Source of the DNA: Neisseria shayeganii 871
Lineage (GTDB): Bacteria; Pseudomonadota; Gammaproteobacteria; Burkholderiales; Neisseriaceae
NCBI RefSeq assembly: GCF_000226875.1
Contig: NZ_JH164926.1
Location: 73,011-83,882, forward strand
Length of the DNA stretch: 10,872 bases
Direction of reading: 5' to 3'
In this document: positions 1 through 6,680 of the stretch, one piece after another
How the letters are laid out: the number at the start of each line of letters is the position of its first letter
Numbering within the stretch: the stretch's first letter is position 1
Made by a program: the position numbers and the translations under genes
Notes under the pieces: generated by a model
Seen by the model: only the letters and a program-made list of their open reading frames with translations
The model's database searches: none
Told to the model about the DNA's origin: nothing

Positions 1-9
1 GTCAGCCAG

Positions 10-48
10 TCAGGCTACCTGAAAGTATTCAGGTAGCCTGATTTTTTT
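10..48 (+). terminator. DUS-pair intrinsic terminator (plus-strand reading)
   Basis: Two exact Eikenella-type uptake sequences lie head to head: AGGCTACCTGAA at 12-23 and its reverse complement at 28-39. They form a 14-bp perfect stem (10-23 with 28-41) around the 4-nt loop AGTA. Seven T residues follow at 42-48, so the structure reads as a rho-independent terminator for a plus-strand gene ending to the left of the window. That gene would converge on the efflux lipoprotein gene ending at 60. On the minus strand the hairpin has no U-run after it, so its use as that gene's terminator is less certain. Confidence 0.85.
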
Positions 49-59
49 CTGAAAAAGGT

Positions 60-1493
60 TTATCGGGCAGGGGGCGTGGCGGTTTGGTAGCGTCCGCCCA
101 TGGCTTTGTAAATCATCGCTTCGTGTTTGAGCGTGGTGTAGCGGGCTTGGAGCAGGCTGTGTTCGGCGGCGTATTCGCTGTTGAGTGCTTGCAGCCAGTC
201 GCGCAGGCTGCTGCGGCCGTGCTGGTAGCGCACTTGGTGGTAGCGGCTGTTTTCCCGTGCCAGGCGCAGGGCCTCGCGTGCATTTTCTTGTTGCTGCAGG
301 CTGTGGCGGTAGAGGCGGTATTGGTTGTGGACTTCGTGCAGGCCGGTGAGCAAGGCTTTTTCAAAAGCCAGTTTGGCCTGCTCGAATTCGGTTTCGGCAA
401 TGCGGTTTTGCCAGCGCAGGGTGGGCCAGTTGAGAAAGGGCAGGCTGATGCCGATGCCGCCGCCGAGCACGGGCACTTCAAATAGATTGGCGGCGCGGTT
501 GGCACTGTGGCTCAGGGCGGCGTTGAGGGTGATGCGGGGATACCAGCTGCGGTATTGGGCGGTTTGGTTTTTGAGTGCGGCTTGCAAACGCGCTTCGGCG
601 GCGAGCAAATCGGGGCGGTGGGTGAGGGCGGTAATGGGAATGTCCAGATTGGGGCCGCCGTTTTTGATTTCCGGCAGCTGGAAGTGTTCGGGATCGGGCC
701 CGAACGACCCATTTTGTTCGGGGTCGCTGTTGAAGATTTGCGCCAAAATACTGCGCGCCGCGTGGCGGTTTTCCTGTAGTTGGCGCAGTTGGTCTTGGGC
801 GGAGAGCAGGGCCTGACGCGCCTGCACCGGCTCGTTGGCCGACACTTTGCCGTGACGGTGGCGGCTTTCGGCAATGCGCAGGATGTTTTGGTAGTTGCCC
901 ACCGCCTGCTCTTGCAGACGGATGGCGCGGTTGAGGTAGGCAATGTGGAAATAGCCGTCCACCACATTGTTGATGACGGCCAGCCGCGTGGCGGCCAGGT
1001 CTTCGGCGGTGGCGCGCTGCACCCAGATTTGCGCCGAGGCGGCGGCATTGAGGCGACGCCACAAATCCAGCTCGTAGCTCAAGCCGAGCTGGCTGCTGTA
1101 GCTTTTCGGGGCGTTGTTGCCGGTTTGCAGGTTGCGGCTTTGCGATACGCCCAGGTTGGCGTTGACATCCGGCACCAGATTGGCGCCGAGGATATTGGCC
1201 TGATAAAGCGCTTTGTTGACGTTGAGGGCGGCCTGTTTCAAGTCGGTATTGTGTTCGAGCGCCCGTTTGACCAAGGCGTCCAGTTTCGGGTCGCCGTAGG
1301 TTTGCCACCAATCGTGCTGCATGTGCGCCCGATAGAATTCGGCGAGGGTGTCGTCGGCCACGACTGCATTGGGTCGTTCGCGCATGGCTTGGTGCAGGCC
1401 GATGCCGGCGTCGGGCGTGGTGTCGATGGCGCAGCCTGCCAAGCATAAGGCGGCGAGGCAGGCGGCGGAAAAGCGGGCGGAAGTCAAAGTCAT
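60..1493 (-). CDS. Outer-membrane efflux lipoprotein, TolC/NodT (OEP) family
   Basis: The 477-residue product is the outer-membrane channel of a tripartite efflux pump, passing substrates from the periplasm to outside. It starts with a lipoprotein signal peptide ending in the lipobox LAGC (18-21); Cys21 would be acylated. Position +2 is Ala, not Asp, which fits outer-membrane sorting. Two OEP repeats follow at about 65-250 and 285-465. WWQTYGDPKLDALV at the start of the first and RPDLLAAEARLQAA in the second are typical of the NodT branch, and the end KAMGGRYQ resembles the family's usual KALGGGWQ-like tail. Length is normal. It lies 84 nt downstream of macB on the same strand, so it probably supplies the MacAB exit duct. 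Shine-Dalgarno is weak (GGTAA), and the start is fixed mainly by the ideal lipobox distance. Family is certain; partnership with MacAB is inferred from position. Confidence 0.9.
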   Translation of the reverse strand: MTLTSARFSAACLAALCLAGCAIDTTPDAGIGLHQAMRERPNAVVADDTLAEFYRAHMQHDWWQTYGDPKLDALVKRALEHNTDLKQAALNVNKALYQANILGANLVPDVNANLGVSQSRNLQTGNNAPKSYSSQLGLSYELDLWRRLNAAASAQIWVQRATAEDLAATRLAVINNVVDGYFHIAYLNRAIRLQEQAVGNYQNILRIAESRHRHGKVSANEPVQARQALLSAQDQLRQLQENRHAARSILAQIFNSDPEQNGSFGPDPEHFQLPEIKNGGPNLDIPITALTHRPDLLAAEARLQAALKNQTAQYRSWYPRITLNAALSHSANRAANLFEVPVLGGGIGISLPFLNWPTLRWQNRIAETEFEQAKLAFEKALLTGLHEVHNQYRLYRHSLQQQENAREALRLARENSRYHQVRYQHGRSSLRDWLQALNSEYAAEHSLLQARYTTLKHEAMIYKAMGGRYQTATPPAR

Positions 1494-1512
1494 GATGGAT
1501 TACCGTTGGCGG

Positions 1513-1575
1513 TTTTCAGGTAGCCTTGGGCTGTGTGAGTGGCGGAGCGGTATTGGGCAACAGGCTACCTGAAAA
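1513..1575. repeat. Inverted pair of uptake sequences between macB and the tolC-like gene
   Basis: Exact DUS copies in opposite orientation lie at 1515-1526 and 1562-1573. With flanking bases they give a 14-bp perfect stem (1513-1526 with 1562-1575) around a 35-nt loop. Read on the minus strand it starts two bases after the macB stop and ends about 20 nt before the next start codon. There is no T-run, so this is more likely an intra-operon hairpin (partial attenuation or mRNA stabilisation) than a full terminator. Confidence 0.8.
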
Positions 1576-1577
1576 GT

Positions 1578-3515
1578 TCAATCGCGCGACAAGGCCGCGA
1601 TGGGGTTGAGTTTGGAGGCGTTTTTCGCCGGAATAAAGCCGAACAGAATGCCGATGGCGGAGGAGCAGAGCACGGCGGCAATAATCGACAGGGTGGAAAA
1701 CGACATGGCAAATTCAGCGGCCAGGGCATTGAACAGCAGGCCGATTAAATAAGACAGGCTGATGCCGATCAGGCCGCCGATCAGGCAGATGAGCACCGAT
1801 TCGATGAGAAACTGCTGCAAAATATTGGCCTGCCGGGCACCGATGGCCATGCGGATGCCGATTTCGCGGGTGCGCTCGGTGACCGACACCAGCATGATGT
1901 TCATCACGCCGATGCCGCCCACCACCAGTGAAATCAGGGCAATGCTGGAAATCAGCAGTGTCATGGCGCCGGTGGTGCTTTCCACGGTTTTTTTGATGCT
2001 GTCGCTGTTGCTGGTGAAAAAATCTTCTTTACCGTGCCGGGAGATGAGCAATTCTTTCAGCCCTTGTTCGGCCACTGCGCTGGATACTTGGTCTTGGATT
2101 TTTACCGTAATCGATTGGATGTGGCGTGCGCCGGTGATGCGCTGCATCACGGTGGTGTAGGGCGACCACATTTGCAGGTTTTCGCCTGCGCCGAAGCCGT
2201 TGGGGTCTTCCTTGGTGAGGCCGATGACGCGCAGCGGGCGTTTGTTGAACAAAATGGTCTGCCCCAGCGGGTTGCGGCCGTCGGGGAAGAGTTGTTGGCG
2301 GGTGTTGGGGTCGATCACCACCACTTGGGTGCGGTGATCGACATCGCTTTGGTCGAAAAACCGGCCTTCGGCCAGCTTGATGCCGCGCACGCCGAAAAAC
2401 TGTTCGCCCGCGCCGATGATTTGTGCGTTCACATTGATGTTGCGGTAGGTGGCGGTGCCGTTGCCGGACATCATTGGGGTGGCGCTGTCCACATAGCCTT
2501 GTTTGGCAATGGCTTCCGCGTCGGCCACCGACAGCGTGCGGATGCGGTGGCGCGTGCGGTCGCCGAAGCCTTTGCCGGGATAAACCGCGATGGTGTTGGT
2601 GCCGATGGCGCTGATGTCGGCCAAGATTTTGTCTTGCGTGCCGCGTCCGAGCGCCACCACCGAAATCACCGAAGCGATGCCGATGATGATGCCGAGCATG
2701 GTGAGCAGGGAGCGCATTTTGTGCGACATGATGGCCTGCACCGACATGCGGAAGGCTTCGGCAAATTGGTCTTGGTAAAAGCGCCAGGACGACTGTTCGC
2801 CGCGGCTCTCGATGCGGTGTACGGCCTGATGCGGCTGTTTGCTGGTGTCGGCCACGATGCGGCCGTCGTGGATTTCGATCACGCGGTTGGCGAAAGCGGC
2901 GATGTTGGGGTCGTGGGTGACCAAAATAATGGTGTGGCCTTTTTGGTGCAGCTCCTGCAGGATTTCCATCACCATCACGCCGCTGGCCGAATCCAGCGCG
3001 CCGGTGGGTTCGTCGGCCAAAATGATTTCGCCGCCGTTCATCAGCGCCCGGGCAATCGATACCCGCTGCTGCTGACCGCCGGAAAGCTGGTTGGGGCGGT
3101 TGTGTTCTTTGCCGGCCAAGCCGAGGTCGGCCAGCAATTGGGTGGCGCGCGCTTCACGCTCTTTCTGCGCCATGCCGGCGTATACGGCGGGCAGAGCCAC
3201 ATTGTCGCGCGCGGAAAGGGCGCCCAAGAGGTTGTAGCGCTGGAAGATAAAGCCGAATTTGCGCCGCCGCAGCGCCGCCAGCTCGTCGGCGCTCATTTGG
3301 GCGGTTTCCACACCGTCTATGGTGTAGGAGCCGGAAGAGGCGCTGTCGAGGCAGCCGAGAATATTCATCAGGGTGGACTTGCCGGAGCCGGACTGGCCGA
3401 TGATGGCGATGAAGTCGCCTTTCTCAATGGTAAGACCGACGTCTTTCAACACGTGTACCCGGCTGTCGCCTTCGCCGAAAGAGCGGTTGATGTTGCGGCA
3501 TTCGATAAGACTCAT
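1578..3515 (-). CDS. macB: MacB, macrolide-type efflux ABC transporter ATPase/permease
   Basis: This 645-residue inner-membrane protein has the full MacB layout. An N-terminal ABC ATPase (about 1-230) carries Walker A GQSGSGKST (40-48), Q-loop Gln92, signature LSGGQQQ (144-150), Walker B IILADEP with Glu169 and switch His201. A first membrane helix lies near 271-289, followed by a large periplasmic domain and three C-terminal helices in an FtsX-like permease domain containing TERTREIGIRMAIGA. MacB works as a mechanotransmission ABC protein: ATP hydrolysis drives substrates from the periplasm through MacA and a TolC-type channel. All catalytic motifs are intact. The bases before the ATG (AAAGAATCCCCC) hold no good Shine-Dalgarno, odd for a gene normally coupled to macA. 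Here macA lies 1.8 kb upstream with an antisense gene between, so macB is probably transcribed separately, together with the downstream tolC-like gene. Confidence 0.95.
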   Translation of the reverse strand: MSLIECRNINRSFGEGDSRVHVLKDVGLTIEKGDFIAIIGQSGSGKSTLMNILGCLDSASSGSYTIDGVETAQMSADELAALRRRKFGFIFQRYNLLGALSARDNVALPAVYAGMAQKEREARATQLLADLGLAGKEHNRPNQLSGGQQQRVSIARALMNGGEIILADEPTGALDSASGVMVMEILQELHQKGHTIILVTHDPNIAAFANRVIEIHDGRIVADTSKQPHQAVHRIESRGEQSSWRFYQDQFAEAFRMSVQAIMSHKMRSLLTMLGIIIGIASVISVVALGRGTQDKILADISAIGTNTIAVYPGKGFGDRTRHRIRTLSVADAEAIAKQGYVDSATPMMSGNGTATYRNINVNAQIIGAGEQFFGVRGIKLAEGRFFDQSDVDHRTQVVVIDPNTRQQLFPDGRNPLGQTILFNKRPLRVIGLTKEDPNGFGAGENLQMWSPYTTVMQRITGARHIQSITVKIQDQVSSAVAEQGLKELLISRHGKEDFFTSNSDSIKKTVESTTGAMTLLISSIALISLVVGGIGVMNIMLVSVTERTREIGIRMAIGARQANILQQFLIESVLICLIGGLIGISLSYLIGLLFNALAAEFAMSFSTLSIIAAVLCSSAIGILFGFIPAKNASKLNPIAALSRD

Positions 3516-3549
3516 GGGGGATTCTTTTGTTTTTCGATCAGGGGAAAAA

Positions 3550-3580
3550 TCTATAAATCAGTGTGTTACAATATTGGCAA
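3550..3580 (-). promoter_or_regulatory. Possible sigma-70-type promoter for macB
   Basis: Read on the minus strand, TTGCCA (complement of 3575-3580; 5/6 to the -35 consensus) precedes TATAGA (complement of 3550-3555; 4/6 to -10) with a 19-nt spacer, longer than ideal. Transcription would start about 28 nt before the macB ATG. It is proposed because macB is cut off from macA by a convergent/antisense gene. Evidence is consensus matching only. Confidence 0.3.
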
Positions 3581-3738
3581 TGGAGGCAGTGGTTATCGGT
3601 TTGATGTGGTTTTTCATCTCAAATAAAATCCGCATAAATAACGATATTCATGATTTCTAGAAAATGCAAGCGCATCTTTTTTGAAACTAAGCATGGCCAT
3701 CATTGAGCAATAGGCCATAGAGGCAAGAAAAAGAGCGA

Positions 3739-3753
3739 ATCCATGTCATGGAT
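3739..3753. promoter_or_regulatory. Perfect 15-bp palindrome, possible operator
   Basis: ATCCATG-T-CATGGAT is a perfect inverted repeat with 7-bp arms around one central base. It lies in the 296-bp AT-rich gap between the divergent starts of macB (3515) and the orphan membrane gene (3812). Size and placement suit a dimeric repressor site, but no regulator gene is visible nearby and the palindrome could be chance. Confidence 0.35.
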
Positions 3754-3772
3754 AGATGGTATGGTTTTCTAT

Positions 3773-3796
3773 TAATCAATCAGATAATCAATCAGA
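3773..3796. repeat. Tandem 12-bp direct repeat (2 copies)
   Basis: The 12-mer TAATCAATCAGA occurs twice back to back (3773-3784 and 3785-3796), ending 15 bp before the ATG at 3812. It could be a paired protein-binding site for the downstream gene or a small replication-slippage duplication. Confidence 0.6.
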
Positions 3797-3811
3797 CTGC
3801 GTTTATCTATT

Positions 3812-4405
3812 ATGGGTAAAGAAACGGTGAATGAAATAAACCCCAGATTTGGAAAGTATAGTCTATCGGCTTTATGGATAAGTTCATTGATTCTTTTTAT
3901 TTTACTGCTTGCCGCGGCGCTCTCAGATTCTTTATCCGATTTTTTGGGTAACAAAAGCATATTGGCTATCATCGCTATGCTATTTATCTGGATCAATATG
4001 CATTTTACCAAAGTCGTCTCAATTCAAATAAGCGGAGATTGGATAAAAATAATTGATGAAAAATCCAATAAGGTTACGGTATTTTTAGAAAATAATATTG
4101 AAAACTATCATTTCAGTATCTCGAAAAAAGGGTGGTTGGATGTTTTGAGAGTAAAAGTAGATGGAAAGAACAAATATTTCTGGTTGGGCGGCGTGGGTTT
4201 TAATGAGGCAGGTCAGGATACTATATTAAAAAATAAGAGATATTTATTAGAAGGGTTGGAACAAGCGCTGCCAACCAAGCATAAGGTTGAAACCATAGAT
4301 TCCATCATATTGTTTTCAGGAACCAAGTTGCCGTATATATTGGCTGCTATTGCTATTGGAATGGTATTGTTTTTTTTGGTTTATGTTTTCTTTTATATAG
4401 AATAA
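3812..4405 (+). CDS. AT-rich orphan membrane protein of unknown function
   Basis: I do not recognise this 197-residue protein. Two hydrophobic helices near the N-terminus (about 18-38 and 48-64) are followed by a soluble stretch (about 68-165) rich in alternating beta-like segments and aromatic residues (ISGDWIKII, KYFWLGG). A C-terminal helix (about 173-195) ends the protein. Two helices followed by a beta-rich domain loosely recalls small membrane-anchored bacterial PH-like proteins, but this is only an architectural analogy. The gene is much more AT-rich than its neighbours (codons such as ATA, AAA, TTA are common) and lies opposite to both flanking genes, suggesting horizontal acquisition between macA and macB. 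No Shine-Dalgarno precedes the ATG; an in-frame GTG at 3827 is an alternative start. It is convergent with the gene at 4689-5078. No clear terminator follows. Confidence 0.75.
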   Translation: MGKETVNEINPRFGKYSLSALWISSLILFILLLAAALSDSLSDFLGNKSILAIIAMLFIWINMHFTKVVSIQISGDWIKIIDEKSNKVTVFLENNIENYHFSISKKGWLDVLRVKVDGKNKYFWLGGVGFNEAGQDTILKNKRYLLEGLEQALPTKHKVETIDSIILFSGTKLPYILAAIAIGMVLFFLVYVFFYIE

Positions 4406-4688
4406 GAAAATTTTTGACTTTGATAATATGAAGATATTGCGCAGTCCAAGATGAAAATCAATTTACATGAATCAAACAAAAAATATACCGGCGGATAAGC
4501 TCATAAAAAGGCTTCGTAAGGTGGTGAATCCAATGCGAGGCAATACGTTTTTCATAAAACGCTGTACGCATATCATTTACCCCAAAATCTGACCGGCAAA
4601 ATGCGGTTCAAGCGTTTTCAGGTAGCCTGCAAAGAGCCATGGGTTGGCAGGGCGGTGTCGGAAGCCAACCCTGCCTGCTGTTGTTCTG
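4406..4688. other. Intergenic stretch between convergent genes, with one uptake sequence and a weak hairpin
   Basis: No supportable gene is seen in these 283 bases. The left half is AT-rich like the preceding gene; GC content rises towards the right. An exact DUS in reverse orientation lies at 4617-4628. A possible hairpin pairs GGGTTGGC (4641-4648) with GCCAACCC (4664-4671) around 15 nt, just past the end of the minus-strand gene, but lacks a T-run and is only a weak terminator candidate. A 15-codon reading frame at 4451-4498 is too short and lacks a good ribosome site. Confidence 0.6.
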
Positions 4689-5078
4689 CTATTTGCTGCT
4701 CAGCCAATGAACGGCAATGCGGCCGTTTTCCCGTCGCAGTGTGGCTTTGTTGAGGCCGAGGTTGCCGCCGCGGCCTTCTTCCGCCACCACCACTTCATCG
4801 GCCGAAACCCATTTGACATAGCGGAAGAAGGCATCATCGTCGGGGCGGATAATGCGGTTGCCGGCCGGCAATGCCGGCGGCCATGCGTCTGCCTGGGCAT
4901 CCAGCTTGTGCCGCAGCGCCGCGTAGGCGGCTGGCAAGTCGTCTGCGGCGTATTCGCATTCCCATACCTGCATATCGGCTTCTTCCACTTTTGCGGTACA
5001 GGCCAGTTGGTCGTCGGCCGCGGCGGCGTTCAGGGCGGCTGTCAGTAGCAGGGGCAGGAGTAAAGGGCGGTAAGACAT
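4689..5078 (-). CDS. Small secreted protein of unknown function
   Basis: The 129-residue product begins with a standard Sec signal peptide (hydrophobic LLLPLLLTAALNAAA, probable cleavage after Ala21), so the mature protein of about 108 residues should be periplasmic. It has two cysteines, Cys27 and Cys41, that could form a disulfide. The mature part is acidic in the first half and mixed after, with no motif I can assign. A good ribosome site (AAAGGAG, 5 nt before ATG) supports the start. It lies downstream of macA on the same strand with a MITE-like repeat in between, so it may be reached by read-through from macA or by its own promoter; I see no convincing promoter in the 64 bp upstream. A link to efflux is not shown by the sequence. 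Confidence 0.8.
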   Translation of the reverse strand: MSYRPLLLPLLLTAALNAAAADDQLACTAKVEEADMQVWECEYAADDLPAAYAALRHKLDAQADAWPPALPAGNRIIRPDDDAFFRYVKWVSADEVVVAEEGRGGNLGLNKATLRRENGRIAVHWLSSK

Positions 5079-5142
5079 GGAGGCTCCTTTGTGGTTGCGG
5101 TTAGGGGCGGTGGTGGGGTTTCAGGCAGTCTCTGCGCAGGCT

Positions 5143-5329
5143 GAGACCTGTGCAAAACCCCCATCTGCGACGCATTTCTGCGTTGTGCGTTTATGCCCTA
5201 TGGGTACTGCTCGCTCGCTTGCCTATCTATGTGATATGTCTGTCCCACGGGGATTCCTGACGTTCACGCTCACTGCGCTGCTACGTCTTGAACTGCATCC
5301 ACATCTGGTGGAGGTTTTGCAAAGGCCTC
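5143..5329 (+). mobile_element. MITE-like repeat, copy 1 (complete)
   Basis: This 187-bp element has imperfect inverted ends: GAGACCTGTGCAAAA on the left and the complement of GAGGCCTTTGCAAAA on the right (5315-5329). AGGCT flanks both sides (5138-5142 and 5330-5334), consistent with a target duplication of 5 bp, or of 3 bp (GGC) if the adjoining T/A belong to the ends. The interior matches two other copies at 8075-8255 and 10693-10808 in the same orientation. Ends of this kind recall IS5-family (IS1106-like) elements of Neisseria, from memory. Single-base length differences between copies 1 and 2 break any shared reading frame, so it appears non-coding and would need a transposase in trans. 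Confidence 0.8.
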
Positions 5330-5341
5330 AGGCTACCTGAA
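5330..5341 (+). repeat. DNA uptake sequence at the macA 3' end and MITE edge
   Basis: Exact AGGCTACCTGAA starts at the first base after the repeat's right end and ends 4 nt from the macA stop codon (complement of 5346-5348). Its first five bases are repeated on the far side of the mobile element, so the element apparently landed in this uptake site. Confidence 0.85.
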
Positions 5342-5345
5342 GCGC

Positions 5346-6512
5346 TTACATCATCGGGCCGCCTTTCCAAGCTTTGATGTCGCCGTCGCTTTCGGACACG
5401 ATCACTTCTTCGCCTTCTTTCAGGCCGGAGGTGATTTCGGTGCGCACGCCGTCGCTGATGCCCACGCTCACGCGGCGTTCTTCAGGCCGGCGTTCGGCGG
5501 TGAGGATGCGCACGAAGCGTTCGCTGCCACGCTGTTTGACGGCCATCGCCGGCACGGAAAGCACGTTTTGGGCTTCGTTGATGACGATGTTGTTTTGCGT
5601 GGTCATGCCGATGGCGAGTTTGCCGTCTTCGTTGGGCACCAGGGCGCGGGCGTAGTAGTAGATGGCGGTGTTGGTGGTGTCGGTGCTGGTGGTGTAGCCG
5701 CCCTGCGACATGGTGGTGAGGCCGGGATCCACGCTGTCCAGCGCGCCTTCGCGTTCGTGCTCGGGATCGGCCAAGGTGGTGAACAAGAGGCGCTGACCAG
5801 CCTGCACTTTGGTGACGTCGCCTTCGGCAATCTGCATTTTATTGAGCATGCGGCTGAGGTCGGCAATCTGCACGATGGTGGGCGTGGTTTGGTTGGCATT
5901 GACGGTTTGGCCTTCTTCCACGCGCACGGACACCACGGTGCCGCTGATGGGTGCGGTGATGCGGGTGTAGCCCAAGTCGGCCTCGGCAGTGTTGATGGCG
6001 ATGCGGGTTTGGCGGATCAGCGATTGCAGCTCGGCCACTCGGGCTTTGGCGGCGGCATGGGCGTCTTGGGCGTTTTCCAGCTCTTGGCGCGAGGTGGCGT
6101 TTTCGGCCATCAGGGCTTGTTCGCGGTTGAGCTGGCGGCCGGCGGTTTGTAGGGCGATTTGGGCGGAGGTGAGTTGGGCGCGGTAGGTATCGAGCTTGGC
6201 GCGGTGGGTGTTGAGGGCGTTGGCTTGGGTGGTGGCGTCGATTTCGGCAATCAGGTCGCCTTGTTTTACCTGTTGGCCGATTTTGACGTGCATCACTTTG
6301 ATTTGGCCGGAAGCTTGCGCGCCGACGTCCACCAGTTGGGCGGCGGAGATTTCGCCGGTGGCGGCCACGGTTTGGCGCAGGCTGTCGCGGCGGGCGGCTT
6401 CGGTCAGGTAATCGATTTGCGGCTCTTGGTTGCGGTTCATCCAAAAAAAGAGGCCGACAATCAGGGCCAGCAGAATAACGGCGCCTGCAATCCATTTGGT
6501 GCTTTTTTTCAT
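5346..6512 (-). CDS. macA: MacA, periplasmic adaptor (membrane fusion protein) of the MacAB pump
   Basis: The 388-residue product links MacB in the inner membrane to a TolC-type channel. A single N-terminal membrane anchor (about 8-26) is followed by the first lipoyl half (about 60-93), a long alpha-helical hairpin (about 96-180) with heptad-like Ala/Leu spacing, the second lipoyl half with GYTRITAPISGTV (181-193), and beta-barrel and membrane-proximal domains. The C-terminus GGPMM resembles the usual MacA ending. I chose ATG at 6512 over an in-frame GTG at 6572 because the GTG lies upstream of the predicted -10 box and the ATG directly precedes a normal Lys-rich anchor (MKKSTKW). A GGAAAG lies about 12 nt before the ATG, a long spacing. 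Unlike the usual operon, macB does not follow directly. An uptake sequence lies 4 nt past the stop. Confidence 0.93.
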   Translation of the reverse strand: MKKSTKWIAGAVILLALIVGLFFWMNRNQEPQIDYLTEAARRDSLRQTVAATGEISAAQLVDVGAQASGQIKVMHVKIGQQVKQGDLIAEIDATTQANALNTHRAKLDTYRAQLTSAQIALQTAGRQLNREQALMAENATSRQELENAQDAHAAAKARVAELQSLIRQTRIAINTAEADLGYTRITAPISGTVVSVRVEEGQTVNANQTTPTIVQIADLSRMLNKMQIAEGDVTKVQAGQRLLFTTLADPEHEREGALDSVDPGLTTMSQGGYTTSTDTTNTAIYYYARALVPNEDGKLAIGMTTQNNIVINEAQNVLSVPAMAVKQRGSERFVRILTAERRPEERRVSVGISDGVRTEITSGLKEGEEVIVSESDGDIKAWKGGPMM

Positions 6513-6554
6513 GTTGCCAAAATACTTTCCGGCAGATGCCCGAGGAAAAGCGGT

Positions 6555-6582
6555 ATTGTAGGCAAACTGCACATGGCGTTAA
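6555..6582 (-). promoter_or_regulatory. Probable sigma-70 promoter of macA
   Basis: On the minus strand TTAACG (complement of 6577-6582; 4/6 to -35) and TACAAT (complement of 6555-6560; 5/6 to -10) are 16 nt apart. Transcription would begin near 6548, giving a leader of about 36 nt to the ATG at 6512. This supports the shorter MacA start. Confidence 0.5.
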
Positions 6583-6664
6583 ACCGCCTTAACATAGGAT
6601 TACCCACCATCGGCGCAATTGCCCGCCACAGCGGCCTCCAGTAAACTGCCGCCCGTTTTGGTGT

Positions 6665-6676
6665 TTCAGGTAGCCT
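6665..6676 (-). repeat. DNA uptake sequence abutting the Nudix gene start
   Basis: Exact reverse-orientation DUS (TTCAGGTAGCCT on the plus strand), 4 nt before the ATG at 6681. No ordinary Shine-Dalgarno is present, so the AGG at 6668-6670 inside the uptake sequence is the only purine motif available for ribosome binding. Confidence 0.85.
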
Positions 6677-6680
6677 GAAA

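Noticed and set aside
478..1446. A long minus-strand frame overlapping the efflux lipoprotein gene
   Set aside because: Arg/Pro/Gln-rich, no recognisable domain, fully inside a well supported gene in another frame.
2034..3626. A 530-codon open frame on the plus strand opposite macB
   Set aside because: It is the antisense shadow of a strongly conserved ABC transporter gene. Its predicted protein is His/Gly/Val-rich without domains, as expected from GC-rich reverse complements.
3773..3796. IHF site at the tandem AATCAA repeats
   Set aside because: The WATCAA half is present twice but neither copy is followed by TTR at the required spacing.
4451..4498. A 15-codon reading frame in the AT-rich gap
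   Set aside because: Too short, weak ribosome site, and no sign of a leader peptide or attenuator after it.
6513..6572. Extended MacA start at a GTG 20 codons upstream
   Set aside because: It lies upstream of the predicted -10 box and would put extra residues before a normal MKKSTKW membrane anchor.
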